Shown: in pieces, positions 11,061 through 22,900 of the stretch
How the letters are laid out: each line of letters starts with the position of its first letter
Position numbering within the stretch: the first letter of the stretch is position 1
DNA from: Pharus latifolius
Lineage: Eukaryota > Streptophyta > Magnoliopsida > Poales > Poaceae
Direction: 5' to 3'
Length of the DNA stretch: 64,000 nt
NCBI GenBank assembly: GCA_019359835.1
Contig: CM033329.1
Coordinates: forward strand, 930,001 to 994,000
Translations under genes and position numbers: made by a program
The notes under the pieces: model-generated
What the model was told of the DNA's origin: nothing
The model's input: the letters and a program-made list of their open reading frames with translations, nothing else
Database searches by the model: none

Positions 11061-12385
11061 GCCTCATGCATGACATATTTAACAATGGATATGGTAGAAT
11101 TTTTACATATAATAGATCCTTGATAACACCAAACTGCACATCGCACTATTTAGCATGAACTGGTAGGCTTATGTAGCATATTAGACCTACTTTGATCTCC
11201 CTCAGACATTTACAGTCAAAATGCTAGTTATATTAAATAACTTAGGACAGTTCAACATAGAATAGAAAGTATTGATGTGTGCTCATAGCAACAGGCACAT
11301 AACTACATTATAAAACAATACTCTGCACAAATGCAGTAAAAACAAATACTCTTCATTTCGCAAACAAACAGTATTTATGAATTAAACCAAAAGTTTTAGC
11401 AATGAGTAGAGATTAAGAAATCCTCTTCATGGACATGGTGACCATGAGCGCTTCATGGTCATAGTGACCATGCGAACAAAAACCCCTCTGAGTACACAAA
11501 GAGGGATTGTGTTAATACCAAAAAATAGTAAGAGTTAACGCTTTAAGCAAAATCAACTTGAGACTAATGCTGATAATACATGCTACATTACACGTGGAAC
11601 AAAAAGCTGATCCCACAGGCTTACAATAGAACAAAATTGAATTATGAGCTGCAACTCATAGATAAGAATAATCCATGTAGCCTGTTTCCCATACATAGAT
11701 CTCTAAGATTCCACTCTACAGTCAACAACCACCATGGAATTTTAGAATTCCCCTGATTTGTCTACTAATTCCGTTAGTAGAGTGGAATTTCAAATTCCAC
11801 TCTATAGCTTATTGTCCCAGCATCACCACTGCTTGCATCGTTCATCACTGAATGGCACCACGATGTTCGGGATTAGACAGCATAGTAACGTTTATTTCCA
11901 TCAATTGCATCATTCATCACTGCATGGCTACCATGTGGTGCATGAAAAATCTACTGGTCAATTTGTACAAATCACAAAAAGAATCAACTTGACCCTCACC
12001 CTCATCGCTACACAAGCACTAATGAGGAAGCTGTAACCTCTCTTTCCACCCCATCCCGCCTCAAAACTGAAACTACGTCTCACACTAGAATAAAAAATTT
12101 AGTCCCAATCCTAGATCCACGCTTCGTTCCAAAGGTACAAACTTTATGCATCAAAACGGAAACTTTCCCCAAAATCAAGAGAGAGAAGGAACGCAGAGAT
12201 GCACACCTTGGAGCTGGCGGAGCGGAAGGAGTGGAAGACAGCGAATCTGGAGGTGGTGAAGAAGGCTTCCGGCGACCGCCGCGGGAGGAGGTGGCGGCCA
12301 CCGGATTTGGATCCAACCCTACGAGGAGGTGGAGATGGAGCGGTCCTCGGGAGGCGGGGGATTAGGGCTACGGTTTGGTCCTTAC
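11061..12385. other. Transposon DNA between transposase and captured ubiquitin-like exon
   Basis: AT-rich sequence with no supported gene. It contains a tight hairpin at 11,779-11,803. Toward 12,080-12,385 it becomes GC-rich, which probably represents the intron or flank captured with the ubiquitin-like exon on the minus strand. Confidence 0.5.
11779..11803. repeat. Perfect 12-bp inverted repeat with 1-base centre
   Basis: AGAGTGGAATTT and its complement are separated by a single C. Related TTCCACTCTA motifs occur about 70 bases upstream. No function can be assigned. Confidence 0.7.
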
Positions 12386-12540
12386 TCCGGCGATCGCCTT
12401 CAACGCTGCGACGGGGACGCCGAGGTCGACCTGCACCGCGAACTTGGAGCCGTTTGTGCACCGGATGTGCAGCGTCGCCGGTGCCGCCGCTGCACCCTCG
12501 CCGGCCGCTCCCTGCTCGGACGCTCCCCGCGCGAAAAGAG
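12386..12540 (-). pseudogene. Captured 5' exon with ubiquitin-like domain (ubiquilin/DSK2-like)
   Basis: One minus-strand frame reads a Gly/Ala/Glu-rich leader followed by TLHIRCTNGSKFAVQVDLG and ALKAIAG, then a splice donor (GTAAGG). This matches the first strand-turn-strand and the start of the helix of the N-terminal ubiquitin-like domain in plant ubiquilin (DSK2) proteins, which shuttle ubiquitinated cargo to the proteasome. No ATG is visible in frame at the expected place and the rest of the gene is absent. The piece lies about 140 bp inside the right end of the PIF/Harbinger element and is best read as a captured exon. Assignment to DSK2 rather than another ubiquitin-like protein is a moderate-confidence judgement. 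Confidence 0.6.
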
Positions 12541-12671
12541 ACGACGGTTGGATTTTAGGGATTGGGAGTGTTTTGGGATTAAACTGTTGGAATGAGATAA
12601 AATATAGGGAGGGAATATTTTTAAGTAGATATGTATATGAGGATATAAAGATCTATTTTTAGGTATGCTTG

Positions 12672-12683
12672 TTGGAGAAGGTC
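12672..12683 (-). repeat. Right terminal inverted repeat of the PIF/Harbinger element
   Basis: TTGGAGAAGGTC, the exact complement of 1716-1727, is followed by the TAA target copy at 12,684-12,686. Beyond it, sequence matches copy B again from about 32,534. Confidence 0.9.
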
Positions 12684-12686
12684 TAA

Positions 12687-13670
12687 GGTTGAGTTAATTA
12701 TTGGGTTTCCATATAATGCATGTTCTCATTTTATCTCATTAATTCATATGTTTGATGTACTTATTTATGTATTTTATATTATATCTATCAGAAACTAATA
12801 TGTTTCAAGGCCCTTCTATAAACTTGTATATGTTTAGGAGCAAATAGAATTGATATATTGACATATGTTCCGTCTATTCTTTATGATCTTATTTTTGACT
12901 GTATTATTTCTGTGTTAGTTTTTGCTTTGGGATATCAAGATTTTATTGTAATCATCATCAATAAAAAAAATGAAATTATTATTTTCTTAATCCTCAAATG
13001 GATAGATATACGTCATTTGGGGTCCTGTATTGTTTGCATATATTATCATAGTTGAGCGGGTAAATATCTTATCTTTAAAGTTGAGTCTAATGCTGGAGTG
13101 TCTGTCCAGGTGCTCCAGAAAAATATTCTCATCATATTATGAGTCACGTGTGTGAAACGTCACTTGAAACACAAAAACACTCTAATGCAAAAGCGTCTAG
13201 AAGCGTTTCGTATGGACTCACGAGTAAATTAAATATTTAATTAGAATTTAGGTGATTTTAATATAATATGAATAACTTTTAATTCAAAAATCGAATATAT
13301 ATAATGTTTAGTCGCTATATAAAGATAATTTAAAAATTTATAATTTTCTCAATATAATTAAAATCTAATTTAAATTAGATTAAATTAAAAAACAAAAATT
13401 ATATACAATTTGAACACACACAAATCAAAAAAATAAAAAATAAAAAATTCGCCGGGTCGCAGCCTCCAAAAGAGTCGTCTCTCATCTAATAAAAAAATAT
13501 CAATTTTTTAATCTAATGGTTGCATTTCGCTTTAACCTTTTCCGACCACAACAATGTTCTTTCAGTATTATATGCTGTTTTATTTGGATGAATTTTGCTA
13601 TATGACCTAGCTTATATAAAATTTCCCCTGAAATGAATCATTTCTTTTCTTCTTTTTTTTTTTCTTAGAT
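12687..13670. repeat. Duplicated NLR upstream region, copy A (resumes after the PIF insertion)
   Basis: AT-rich DNA upstream of the intact NLR that corresponds to about 32,534-33,050. A MITE-like insertion at about 13,080-13,486 is absent from copy B. A 65-codon frame at 12,858 has no supporting features. This should contain the promoter of the NLR gene at 13,710; no specific element stands out. Confidence 0.8.
13080..13486. mobile_element. MITE, PIF/Tourist-like family member 2, inverted orientation
   Basis: The interior (about 13,260-13,385) is the reverse complement of the interior shared by the MITEs at 493 and 17,881. TAA flanks both ends (near 13,076-13,078 and 13,487-13,489). Terminal repeats are diverged. 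The block is missing from copy B at about 32,915. It ends about 220 bp upstream of the NLR start codon, so it lies in the promoter region. Confidence 0.7.
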
Positions 13671-13709
13671 GTCCACCTCTCTTTGGTGATCGATCTCATA
13701 GATCCGAGG

Positions 13710-16700
13710 ATGGATGCTGCCCTGCTAAGTAGCACCATCGGCGTTCTGGTTGGGGAGCTCCACAGCATGATCAAAGTGAATAAGAAGCTGCGGGATGAGC
13801 TCAAGCATGTCCTTGAAGACATCAATCGGGAGATGGATATGATGAACTTGGCCACCAGAAAGTACGCCGAGTCCAAAGATGTCGTCCGTGCGTGGGTGCG
13901 AGAAGTGAAAGAGCTGGTGTACGACATCGAGGACTGCATCGTCTTCTACAGAGACAGGGTCATTTGCAAGCCCCAAGCAAAGTGGTTCGACCGCACGTTT
14001 CACAAGACCAAGACGATGGGCACGCGCGCTCGGTTCGCCGGGAAGCTACAAAGGCTCAAGGAACGTGCCCTCGAAGCGTACCAGCGGATGAGCAGATATA
14101 AGCCGGGTGATGGCGAAGGCAACGGCGACGAGCCAGACCCCTCCATATCCACCCCATACATCCCTGAGGCCGAGCTCGTGGGCCTGGATAAGCCCAAGCA
14201 GGAGGTCCTTGAGTTGCTGAAGCCAGCGGATCATGGCGAACCGAATCAGCTGAAGGTGGTCTCCATCCTTGGGTTCGGCGGCCTGGGGAAGACCACCCTC
14301 GCTAAGGCGGTGTTCGACAGCCTCATCCAGCGATTCCGTTACCGTGCTTGGGTTGTCGCGTCCGACCACAAGCATCCGAATGGCATTTTAAAGGAGATAC
14401 TCCGCCTAGTTGGGTGGCAACAAGTAGCTGCAAACGAGACAAGCTACAATGTCGAGCAGCTGGCAGAAAATCTCAACAAGTACCTACGGGAAAAGCCGAG
14501 GTGAGTTTAATTTTCCTTTTTATTTATTTTTCTTTTTTTTCTTTTTAAAAAATGAGGTAAGAGTTTAATTTTCTTTATCACTCACTCTGCTTAATTTGTA
14601 GTTGTTTTACTCTTACGGTCTTACCCCAACAATGGCCGACTGAGACTAGCATTCTCAGCAGCCAGCTTCCTTACACAGTCACACAGTTACTTATATTGCA
14701 AGTGCTAAACAAAGATAGCATGTAGTATGCATCATAAAATTTTCATAACTTTAGTTGGTGCAAATTGAGGAACTTCTTGGAAACAACTTGAGTAAGTATC
14801 ACAATAACAACTGCAAATCATCACATAAGTAACATTCTTAAGAAGAGCTGCAAAAAGAACAACTAAAATTAACCTTGTTTGTAGAGTGCTCATTGATCTT
14901 TCTTATTTTGTGCTAATTTGGCTGTCAGGTACTTGATTGTAATCGATGGCATGCAGACACAAGTGTGGGAAACTATAAGATCTGCATTCCCTGGTGATGG
15001 CACTGATGGCAGAATAATTGTGACCACAAGTATTCAATCTATCGCCACTACCTGTTGCTCCCAAAGCGGGTATGTGTACAGGATGCAAACGCTGAACGAG
15101 TCTGACTCTAAAGATTTACTCTTAAAAGGAGTTTTTCGCTCTCGAACAGACTGTCCACCAAATTTTGAGGAAGGTTCAAAAAGCATCTTGAAGAAATGTG
15201 ATGGTATACCACTTGCCTTAGTTGATATTTCTCAACATTTGAACTGCAAGTCGAACCCAACAGGGGATCACTGCGAAGATGTCTGCAACAACCTGGGTTC
15301 TGTCCTCACAAGAATGAAACAAGTGCTTATCCGTAGCTATGAAAATCTACCTCGACATGATCTCAAGACCTGCTTGCTTTATGTGAGCATATACCCAAGT
15401 GATCATCAAATCGAGAGGAAAAGTCTAGTTCGGAGATGGTTAGCTGAAGGGTTTGTGGTTAAAGATCTGACAGATGTCAGACGCAAGGATGAGGATATTG
15501 CTCATGACCATTTTGAGAAGTTGATCGACCAGAGCATCATTCAGCCAGTGAACATTAGCAATAATGCGGTAGTGAAGACATGTCGACTTCATGATATAAT
15601 GCTTGATTTCATTGTCCGAGAGTCGCTCTCTGAGAATTTCATTACTTTTATTCACAATGACGAAGTTATACCTGACAAAATCATACGTCGACTCTGTCTC
15701 CACAAACCCAACAATGTGATTTGGAACATTGATTTATCTCATGTCAGGTCACTAACAATCTTCGAGCATGACGGCCAAGATCCTATGGATTTTGAGAAGT
15801 GTAAGTTGCTGCGTGTCCTACACCTAGAAAAATGTAAGGTGATTAAGGACAATGATCTTAACAACATATGCAAAATGTTGCACCTAAAGTATTTGAGCCT
15901 CAGGGGTACTAATGTTGGCAAGCTTCCGAGAGGAATCTCAAAACTGCAGCATCTAGAGACAATGGATATACGAGAGACAAAGGTAAGCATATTACCTATG
16001 GAAATTCTCAATCTGCCACAGTTAACTCACCTGTTTGGTAAATTTAAGCTTCCTCGTGAGCTCAACAAAGTCGGGTCAAGGCGTAATCTACAGGCAGGGA
16101 AGAGTAAATTGGAAACTCTGTTAGGTTTTATTATGGATGGGGAGAACCAAGGTTTTCATCATATTATGCTTCATATTAACAAACTGAGGAAGGTTAAGAT
16201 ATGGGCTGAGAGTGCTCCAAAGAGAGACATTACTCATCTTTTAGTCTCCTCCCTCAAGAAGCGCTTTGCCAATGCAAATGATCTTAAATCTCTATCAATT
16301 CATTTTGGTGATCACTCTATAGACTTCCTCGACTTTGTTGGTCATGCCTGCTTCCTCACCTCAATCAAATTAGAAGGAAAGTTAAGCAAATTGCCCACAT
16401 TTATCACATCGCCCAATCGAATCTCGGAGTTGCACCTTTTATCAACTGGTTTGGAGAGCCAGGAATTATCAATTCTGCAGGATCTACAGATGTTGCTTTA
16501 TCTGAAACTGGTCGAGGTTGGTATTGAATTTGGTGAGCACAGCAAGTTTGAAATCCAATCTGATAAATTCGGAAGCCTTCAACGACTCTACTTCCAGGCT
16601 CAGAAGCTCCCACAAATTAGCATCGCAGAAGGAGCCATGCCGCATCTCACCTCTCTTCAGTTGATATGTGAGGATGTAGTTGGTCCTCGTGTCAATGCCA

Positions 16701-16822
16701 TCGGAAATCTCCAAGGTCTCAAGGAAGTGACTCTAGCTTCTACTGTTGGTGAAGAAAGAAGGCAAGCTTGGGAGCAAGAAGCAAAGAAGCATCAAAACAG
16801 GCCAAAAATCAATTTTATGTAG
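13710..16822 (+). CDS. CC-NB-ARC-LRR disease resistance protein (NLR), 2 exons, 894 aa
   Basis: An intracellular immune receptor of the RPM1-like CC type. Exon 1 is 13,710-14,500, the intron 14,501-14,928 (GTGAG...CAG) and exon 2 14,929-16,822. The start is the first ATG of the frame; the frame stays open upstream but without another ATG. The Rx-type coiled coil has the EDVID-like motif YDIEDC near residue 70. The P-loop GFGGLGKTT is at about 188-196 (Lys194). The kinase-2 position reads YLIVIDGMQT (about 265-274) and lacks the usual second Asp and the following hydrophobic-Trp. RNBS-B (GRIIVTTS), GLPL variant GIPLAL (about 355) and MHD variant LHD (484-486) follow, then leucine-rich repeats to the C-terminus. 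The frame is intact. A paralogous pseudogene lies at 35,040-37,949 and a MITE sits just upstream. Whether it is expressed cannot be judged. Confidence 0.9.
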
Positions 16823-17880
16823 ATTAAAACTATCCATCTGGCATAATACTTGATTCTGCAAATTGGTCCAACTGTGTGTGTTTCATCTATGTTCAGTTCT
16901 CCTTTCTTTGTGTTGTACAAAAATTAATTCTTGCCCTTGTAATCATTGACACACCAAAAAAAAAAGGTGCGTGGTTTTGTAACACCCATAAATTTTCTCA
17001 CAGTTGCAAGGTGCCACTAACTAAAATCATTGTATGAGAATATGACGACACCCTTTTATCTATTAAAAATAAACAAATAACCATTTGTTTTTACGAAAGA
17101 GAGCAAACTACAACGTTCCTTTTTTATAACATGAAAATTTGTACAATATACCAAGACAACTCCCTATTTGAGAAATGGATGCAAACTCTAGTTTCATTTA
17201 GACAAAAAGTATCAGCAAGTAACTAAATAAAACATAAGAATACGCAAAAGGTCTAAGGCAAATTCAAATCTATCTATCTATTATTAATTTCAGACTACAT
17301 AAGAGTTTACATGTTAACTGAAAAATAAAAAAAAATCCAACATTCACTGAGAAAGAAAAAAAATATCTAACCACTTATTTGGTGACCTCAAATTATAATG
17401 ATACAAATTTATGAAAGAAATTTTTAATTAAGATAAAAATATTAAAAATTTAGAATTAAAAATATTAATTTTCCGAACTTTAACTGATACAAACTCTAAG
17501 ATTAAATATTAAATTACTAAATCTCTTAAATTTAGAAATTCTTAACTAAAGCAAAGGTTTGTACCATAGAATTTTTTTTCTTATTTTCTCTTCTAAAATG
17601 ATTTTCACATACCACTGTGATTCTATTTATGATGCGGACTTGTGATTATATTGGATTCGGGTTGTTGGATATGTGTTCAACGGTTCAGATTAATATATGA
17701 TACAAAATAAAAAAAATATCTTTTGTATTTTTTTTTTTACTGTGATGACTTCGACCAAACGGGCTGCTTGCGTGTTTGCATTTTGTAGCTGAAGCCTGAA
17801 GTGCAAGAACCTACAATGGCGTGGTCAATCAAGAATGCAACTTGAGCATGTTCCTACAATTAATGCAGATTGCAACCTAA
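16823..17880. other. Intergenic AT-rich DNA after the intact NLR
   Basis: The first 140 bp match the region after the paralogue (37,950-38,080) and probably include the 3' UTR. The remainder is AT-rich with homopolymers. No gene or RNA is visible. Confidence 0.6.
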
Positions 17881-18359
17881 GGCTATCTCCATCCCTGATG
17901 CTTCGAGGGTCTGTCGGCGGGCCCCACTAATTAAAAATCAGTTTTTCGGCGGAGAGAGAAGCCACGTGACGCCTGTTGAAGCGGTGGAGAATTTCGGTCT
18001 GCAGGTGGGCCCATCTCAGATTACGTGCAATCAAATTATATATATTCTTTATTTCTTAATTTATGATTAATCTAGTTCAAATTAGATGTTGATTATATTG
18101 AGAAAGTTATAGATCTTTAAATTATCTTCATATAGAGACCAAATATGGCATATATTTGATTTTTAAATTAAAAGTTATTGATGTTTTACTCGTGACATAT
18201 TTTTAATTTACTCGTGGGTCCGTACAAAGCGTCTCGCGAAGCGCTGGTGGGTTGGAGAAGGGTGGTGCTTCAGATGGTGCTTCGCATACGTGGCACAGAA
18301 TATGCTGGAGAATATTCTGTTGAAGCGTCAAGCGAAGCGCCGGTGGGTTGGAGATAGTC
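17881..18359. mobile_element. MITE, PIF/Tourist-like family member 3 (479 bp)
   Basis: Terminal repeats GGCTATCTCCA (left) and the complement of GACTATCTCCA (right) are flanked by TAA on both sides (17,878-17,880 and 18,360-18,362). The interior around 18,070-18,190 is closely similar to 670-790 in member 1. Non-coding. Confidence 0.85.
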
Positions 18360-18507
18360 TAAGTGGGTTCAGATCAAGGCAGCACTGAAGAAGGCATCCA
18401 TGACAAGGCAATGGTTTGTATCATATGAATTGTGCTAATATAGATACATATGTGTTGTAATATGTGATTATAATGTATAATTGTAACGGGAATATCATTG
18501 ATAACTT

Positions 18508-19470
18508 TTACTCAACATTGATTACAGGACCTCTCATTGAAAAAGAAGAGAATGGGGCACGAAATGCAACAAGAGTCTCCACCATAGTCGGTTGGTGAGA
18601 CTGACTCATCAACTGAGTTCTAGCGGGCTCGAACTCTTGACGAAGATGCATGATAAAATCATAGAAACGACGTTTGTCAACATGATCCCGAGTCTTCGTA
18701 CAATAGACATAGGTACGACAGACGTCGGGCTCCAAGGAGTCGAGCTGGCGCGCGTTTACTGTGGAGTTGTGCTACTGAAGAGTCTGAAGGTGCTGAAACA
18801 GGAAGTAGTAGTGGGCATCACTGTTGGGAAGATAGTGCTGCCGAAGATACTCTCACATATGTCGTAAAATCGGAAAATCAACGGTATCCATCGAGATGGA
18901 AACGTGAACACTATAAACCAAAATGGCCACCACTCAAGCCTCATTAGCACGCCAGCGCTACTGAGCATCAAGAGCAATATCGTAGGTCTCCTGGACATCC
19001 TTAGCAGCGGCCACAACGGTCGGGTCATCAGATGCAGGCACTGAAGTCACCACCAAAGGAGCAGGAGGTAGTGGAGGACAAGGAGCTTTCTTAGAGATGT
19101 GACTCCAGAGACGAAGACCATCCAGAGTGACACAGAGCAAAGCAGACCACTCTTTGTAGTTGGTGCCATCAAGCCAGATGCCTGCAGACGGAATTGCAAT
19201 AGGAGGAACCGATGACGTGATGCAGATTTTTTTTAAAAAACTAGAATAAAAAAAAAAAAGAAAACCCGAAATTAACGATCTAAAAATGAAGATCTAAGTA
19301 GTTGGGGAGGCGGCGGTGATGGCCCAAGGGTGGGGACAGCGGCGGCCCAAAGTGGCGGCGGCCCGAAGGGAGGGGGCAATGACGGCCCAAGGGTGGGGGC
19401 GGAGCGGTGGTGGCGCCGGATGGAAAAAAAATGGTGGTCAAGTTTAAATACTTAATCTCGCTCTGATACA
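18508..19470 (-). mobile_element. Copia-type LTR retrotransposon remnant (primer binding site plus partial gag)
   Basis: On the minus strand, a sequence one mismatch from the usual plant Met-tRNA primer binding site (TTGTATCAGAGC, about 19,462-19,473) is followed by a GC-rich leader. Next comes a gag-like N-terminus with DGTNYKEWSALLCVTLDGL, typical of Copia gag, and further on LRQEFEPARTQLMSQ, typical of the UBN2-type gag region. Several in-frame stops separate the pieces, and nothing of protease, integrase or reverse transcriptase follows downstream (below 18,508). The 5' LTR should lie at coordinates above 19,475, but I could not find its start. Confidence 0.75.
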
Positions 19471-19474
19471 ATAT

Positions 19475-19977
19475 TAAGAATTTAGTGTATTGAAAGAGAG
19501 TTCATAAGGTAAACTATATAGACAATTTATAGAGATATTTTAATAAACTAATTCTAACCATAAATACAAAGAAATCAAAATACATCTCTAACGGACACAA
19601 TGTAACTTGTGTTTGTTAATTGATCCTTGAGATTGTTTTGAACTGTTCATAAAACTTGATATGATGTACCTTATAAAATTATACCTAAAGATAATGTTTT
19701 CTTGGTACCATTGGATATAGACTAGTACTAACCAAAAATAAATGTTTTTCTATCTTACTCTATCAAATTATTATACAGTTTTACTTTATAAATGAATGAT
19801 CAGATTTGATGGTACTTTTGTACCTTTTCAAGGACCGAACCGCAACTTGATCATTTAATCCTGCTTCATTTGCACAAGAGGAGAAACCATAAACACTTAA
19901 AAAGAAAAGGAATGTGAATGCATAGGGGAATTGATGCTGTTGTGCATGAAGAAATAATACCCTTGCTTCTTGGGCGT
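19475..19977. other. AT-rich DNA, probably containing the 5' LTR of the Copia remnant
   Basis: Immediately upstream (minus strand) of the primer binding site, so at least part should be LTR sequence. No second LTR is present in the window to define the borders. No gene is visible. Confidence 0.4.
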
Positions 19978-22900
19978 TTAAATTTCAGCTGTTGTAGAGA
20001 ACACCGAATCTTCATGCTCCACATGAATATCACCATCACTGTGGCCCTTTTCCTCTTCTCTTTCTAAATTGATCTCTCCCTCATCCTTCACCATATCTTG
20101 CTCATCACACCTCTGCATTTCAAGTGCTGGATGGCTGGGAAGAAGGCTTGTTGGTTTCCTGATAGCAGCCTCCAATGCCTTCACCTTACCAGCCCTCGCA
20201 CCCCTACAGTTGATCTCAGCATGAACAAGCTTGAGGGAAGAGAGATGCTTGATGTCCAAACCAAAATCACCAAAAGCAGATTGTCCTTGTGCTTTGAACA
20301 CAAGCCTAAGCTTTTCGAGCTTTGGCATAGCACCCGGTTCAAACATTAGCCCGGTGCAGCTATTAAAAATAGGTTAAGTCGAATTCCTTCAGACATTGAA
20401 ACCCGCTGTTTCTGATTATGAGCTCTGTTGAGTTTGTTGATAACCGGAGAACTAGCAGAGCAGGCAGGTCCCCAAGGACATCGAGAACTTTCTCTTTCAC
20501 TTGATCGACACTGATGACTAGGTATTCAAGGCTCGTGAGTGAGGTTGTACACACTGGAATTGTAGGGAAATAGTATCTTGTTATCACAAATTTCTGAAGT
20601 AAATGAGTATGTGACCAAGAATCCAACGAGAAACTGAGAGAACAGTCATCACCAGTCTCAATACATAGCGATCGAAGGTTGCATTTGTTCAGTTCATTGA
20701 CAGATGAGACCAAACTATCCGTGTACTTTTTCATATCTCTGTGTGTATCACTAATCCACCAATTCAGTTGAAGAATCCTCAATTGGGTCAACTGGCCCAT
20801 ACCATGCAAAGAATCTGTTGAGCTGGTGATGTCGATTGCCACCCCTGAAAGTTCCTGCAGAGCTTGCATCTTCCCAATTCCATCTGGCAGTTTTGCATTA
20901 TTAACAAGTGTACATGTCAACCGTATCAAGAGATGAATGCTTGCAGGCAATTTTCTTAGCCCAGTCCTGGTCAAATCCAGAGTCTCAAGACATTGTAGAT
21001 TCCCTATCTCTTTTGGAAGCTCAGTAATGTTTGTCGATTGGAGTCTCAGGTACCGCAACTGATAAAGGATCCCTATATTTCCAAGATAGTGGTTTTCCAA
21101 CTGAGATTCCAAATCAAGCACCCGTAGAACATGACAATCTGAAAGATCAGGAATTTCTTTTGCAGGTCCAAAAATAGTGAGAGATCGGACATGAGAAGTT
21201 CTTATAAATGATGGCAACATGATATCCTGTTCATCATGATAATGGAGACACAGCCGACGTACCTTGTCTAATACAGCCACTGGGTAATATTGGTCACCAA
21301 CGAACGTATAAAATTTTCTTCAATAGACAAGGACATAATGAAATCAAAAATTATATCATGTACTACTTTGCAGGCACTAATTTGACCATCATATTGTATT
21401 CCCACTGGTTGGATCATACTCCTTTTAATAAGCTTGTGGTAGTAGGACTCTCCTACCTCCTCTAAAGTTTTCCCACTTTCTGCATTAATGAACCCTTCAA
21501 CTATCCATCTTCTAACCAATTGATAGGGATATCGATTACGTAATCTTCTGGAGAAATGCTTAGATATAGTAAGCATATTCTCAGATGCAGAGAAAGGTCA
21601 TTGTAACTAAGATACACTAGCCTTGTACTTCTTGTTAAAGTATCATTCTCTCCAAGTGGCAAACCAATAGAATTTTGGACTCTCCCATTGCTCTTTTGTG
21701 TCTGATTTAGTACCCAACAAGCTAGATATAGTAATAATCGCCAAAGGCAAACCATGACATTGTTTCAAGATTTCTTCAGAAACTTGCTTCAAATGAACAG
21801 GACAACCATCTTCGGACCCAAATATTCTTCTGAAAAATAATTTTCTAGCCTCATCATCGGTAAGGGGTGCCATTTTGAATATATAATCTTCATTAGAACA
21901 GCAACATGACTCAGCCGCACCCATATCACGTGTTGTTGTCATTACTCTACTGCCAACATTATTTTCAAGCAAAGCACATTTGATTGTTCTCTATGTTGAT
22001 ATACTCCATATATCATCAATTATGACAAAATACCTATTGTGTAAAACATGTAAAGAAAAACATTTATTGGTAACAACTAGCAAAAATAATTGGGAATAGT
22101 TGCATTTCAAAAGATGTTTTTTGTTGAACTAATTATCAACCCGTACATTTGCATCGGCTAATGATTTTAGTAATTTTTACAATTATACTACAACTAACAA
22201 ACATACGTGTATCTAAAACCAAAATCTAAGATTGGAAAAATAAAACTAAAAACTAATAAACAATTAAACTTGTCAATGTAATGGACAGATGGCAAAACGG
22301 ATGAAGCTAGACTATATATATCCATTGTAACATCTCATTTGAGACTTTTGACTCACTAATTAATACCAATCACCAACTCCTCAAGTGTGTGTCTTGGAGT
22401 TTTCTCATCCGAGAAACCCCCCCCCTCCCCCCACAGAAAATCTCCTCAATTGATTTAGGTTGGGGGCACATTAATATAATTAACGTTTCCTACGAGATCT
22501 CAACCTGTATAAATCTCTTGTATTCAATTGAAGGTCGGATTCACAGGTCATTTGGTCACTTTGGACCTTCAGCCACTTGTGACATCTTAAGATACATTGA
22601 CTAATATCCCATAGGACAAATATTGTTGACTCATATTCTCCTGTTAATGGATCAAAATTAATTTTGATGAAAATTAAACGGATTAGTTGACCGATTAATT
22701 AGAAAGATTATGTAGCTAACTAATCGTGCAAGAATATACCACATATGTGATGACCGCATCGATTAACCGGTCTTTGTCTTAATCACTGGATTAAACTCTA
22801 AAGTAGCAAAAGTTATGCATAACCAAACCAAAGAGTTTATTTTTGGACAAATATATATCATGGCAGTAAATGCATACCTCTTATCACGGAGGAATTCTCT

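Larger units (their letters stand above)
1716..12683. mobile_element. PIF/Harbinger DNA transposon, 10,968 bp, with captured host gene fragments
   Basis: The ends are perfect 12-bp inverted repeats (GACCTTCTCCAA at 1716-1727, complement at 12,672-12,683), flanked by TAA at 1713-1715 and 12,684-12,686. The paralogous copy at about 32,530-32,550 has the uninterrupted flanks with a single TAA. Inside are a Myb/SANT-type ORF1 (+, 5103-6169), a DDE transposase (-, 9592-11,060), a small acidic ORF (+, 4475-4852), a piece of an ABCD transporter gene (-, 7941-8758), a ubiquitin-like exon (-, 12,386-12,540) and a GC-rich exon-like stretch near the left end. A 3-bp TWA target and the ORF1-plus-transposase layout are diagnostic of PIF/Harbinger. 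Both transposition genes carry stops or frameshifts, so this copy is probably not autonomous now. Confidence 0.93.

Noticed and set aside
22060..22876. A gene inside the intron of the minus-strand NLR
   Set aside because: AT-rich with only short frames. It fits the position of the conserved intron before the kinase-2 exon.
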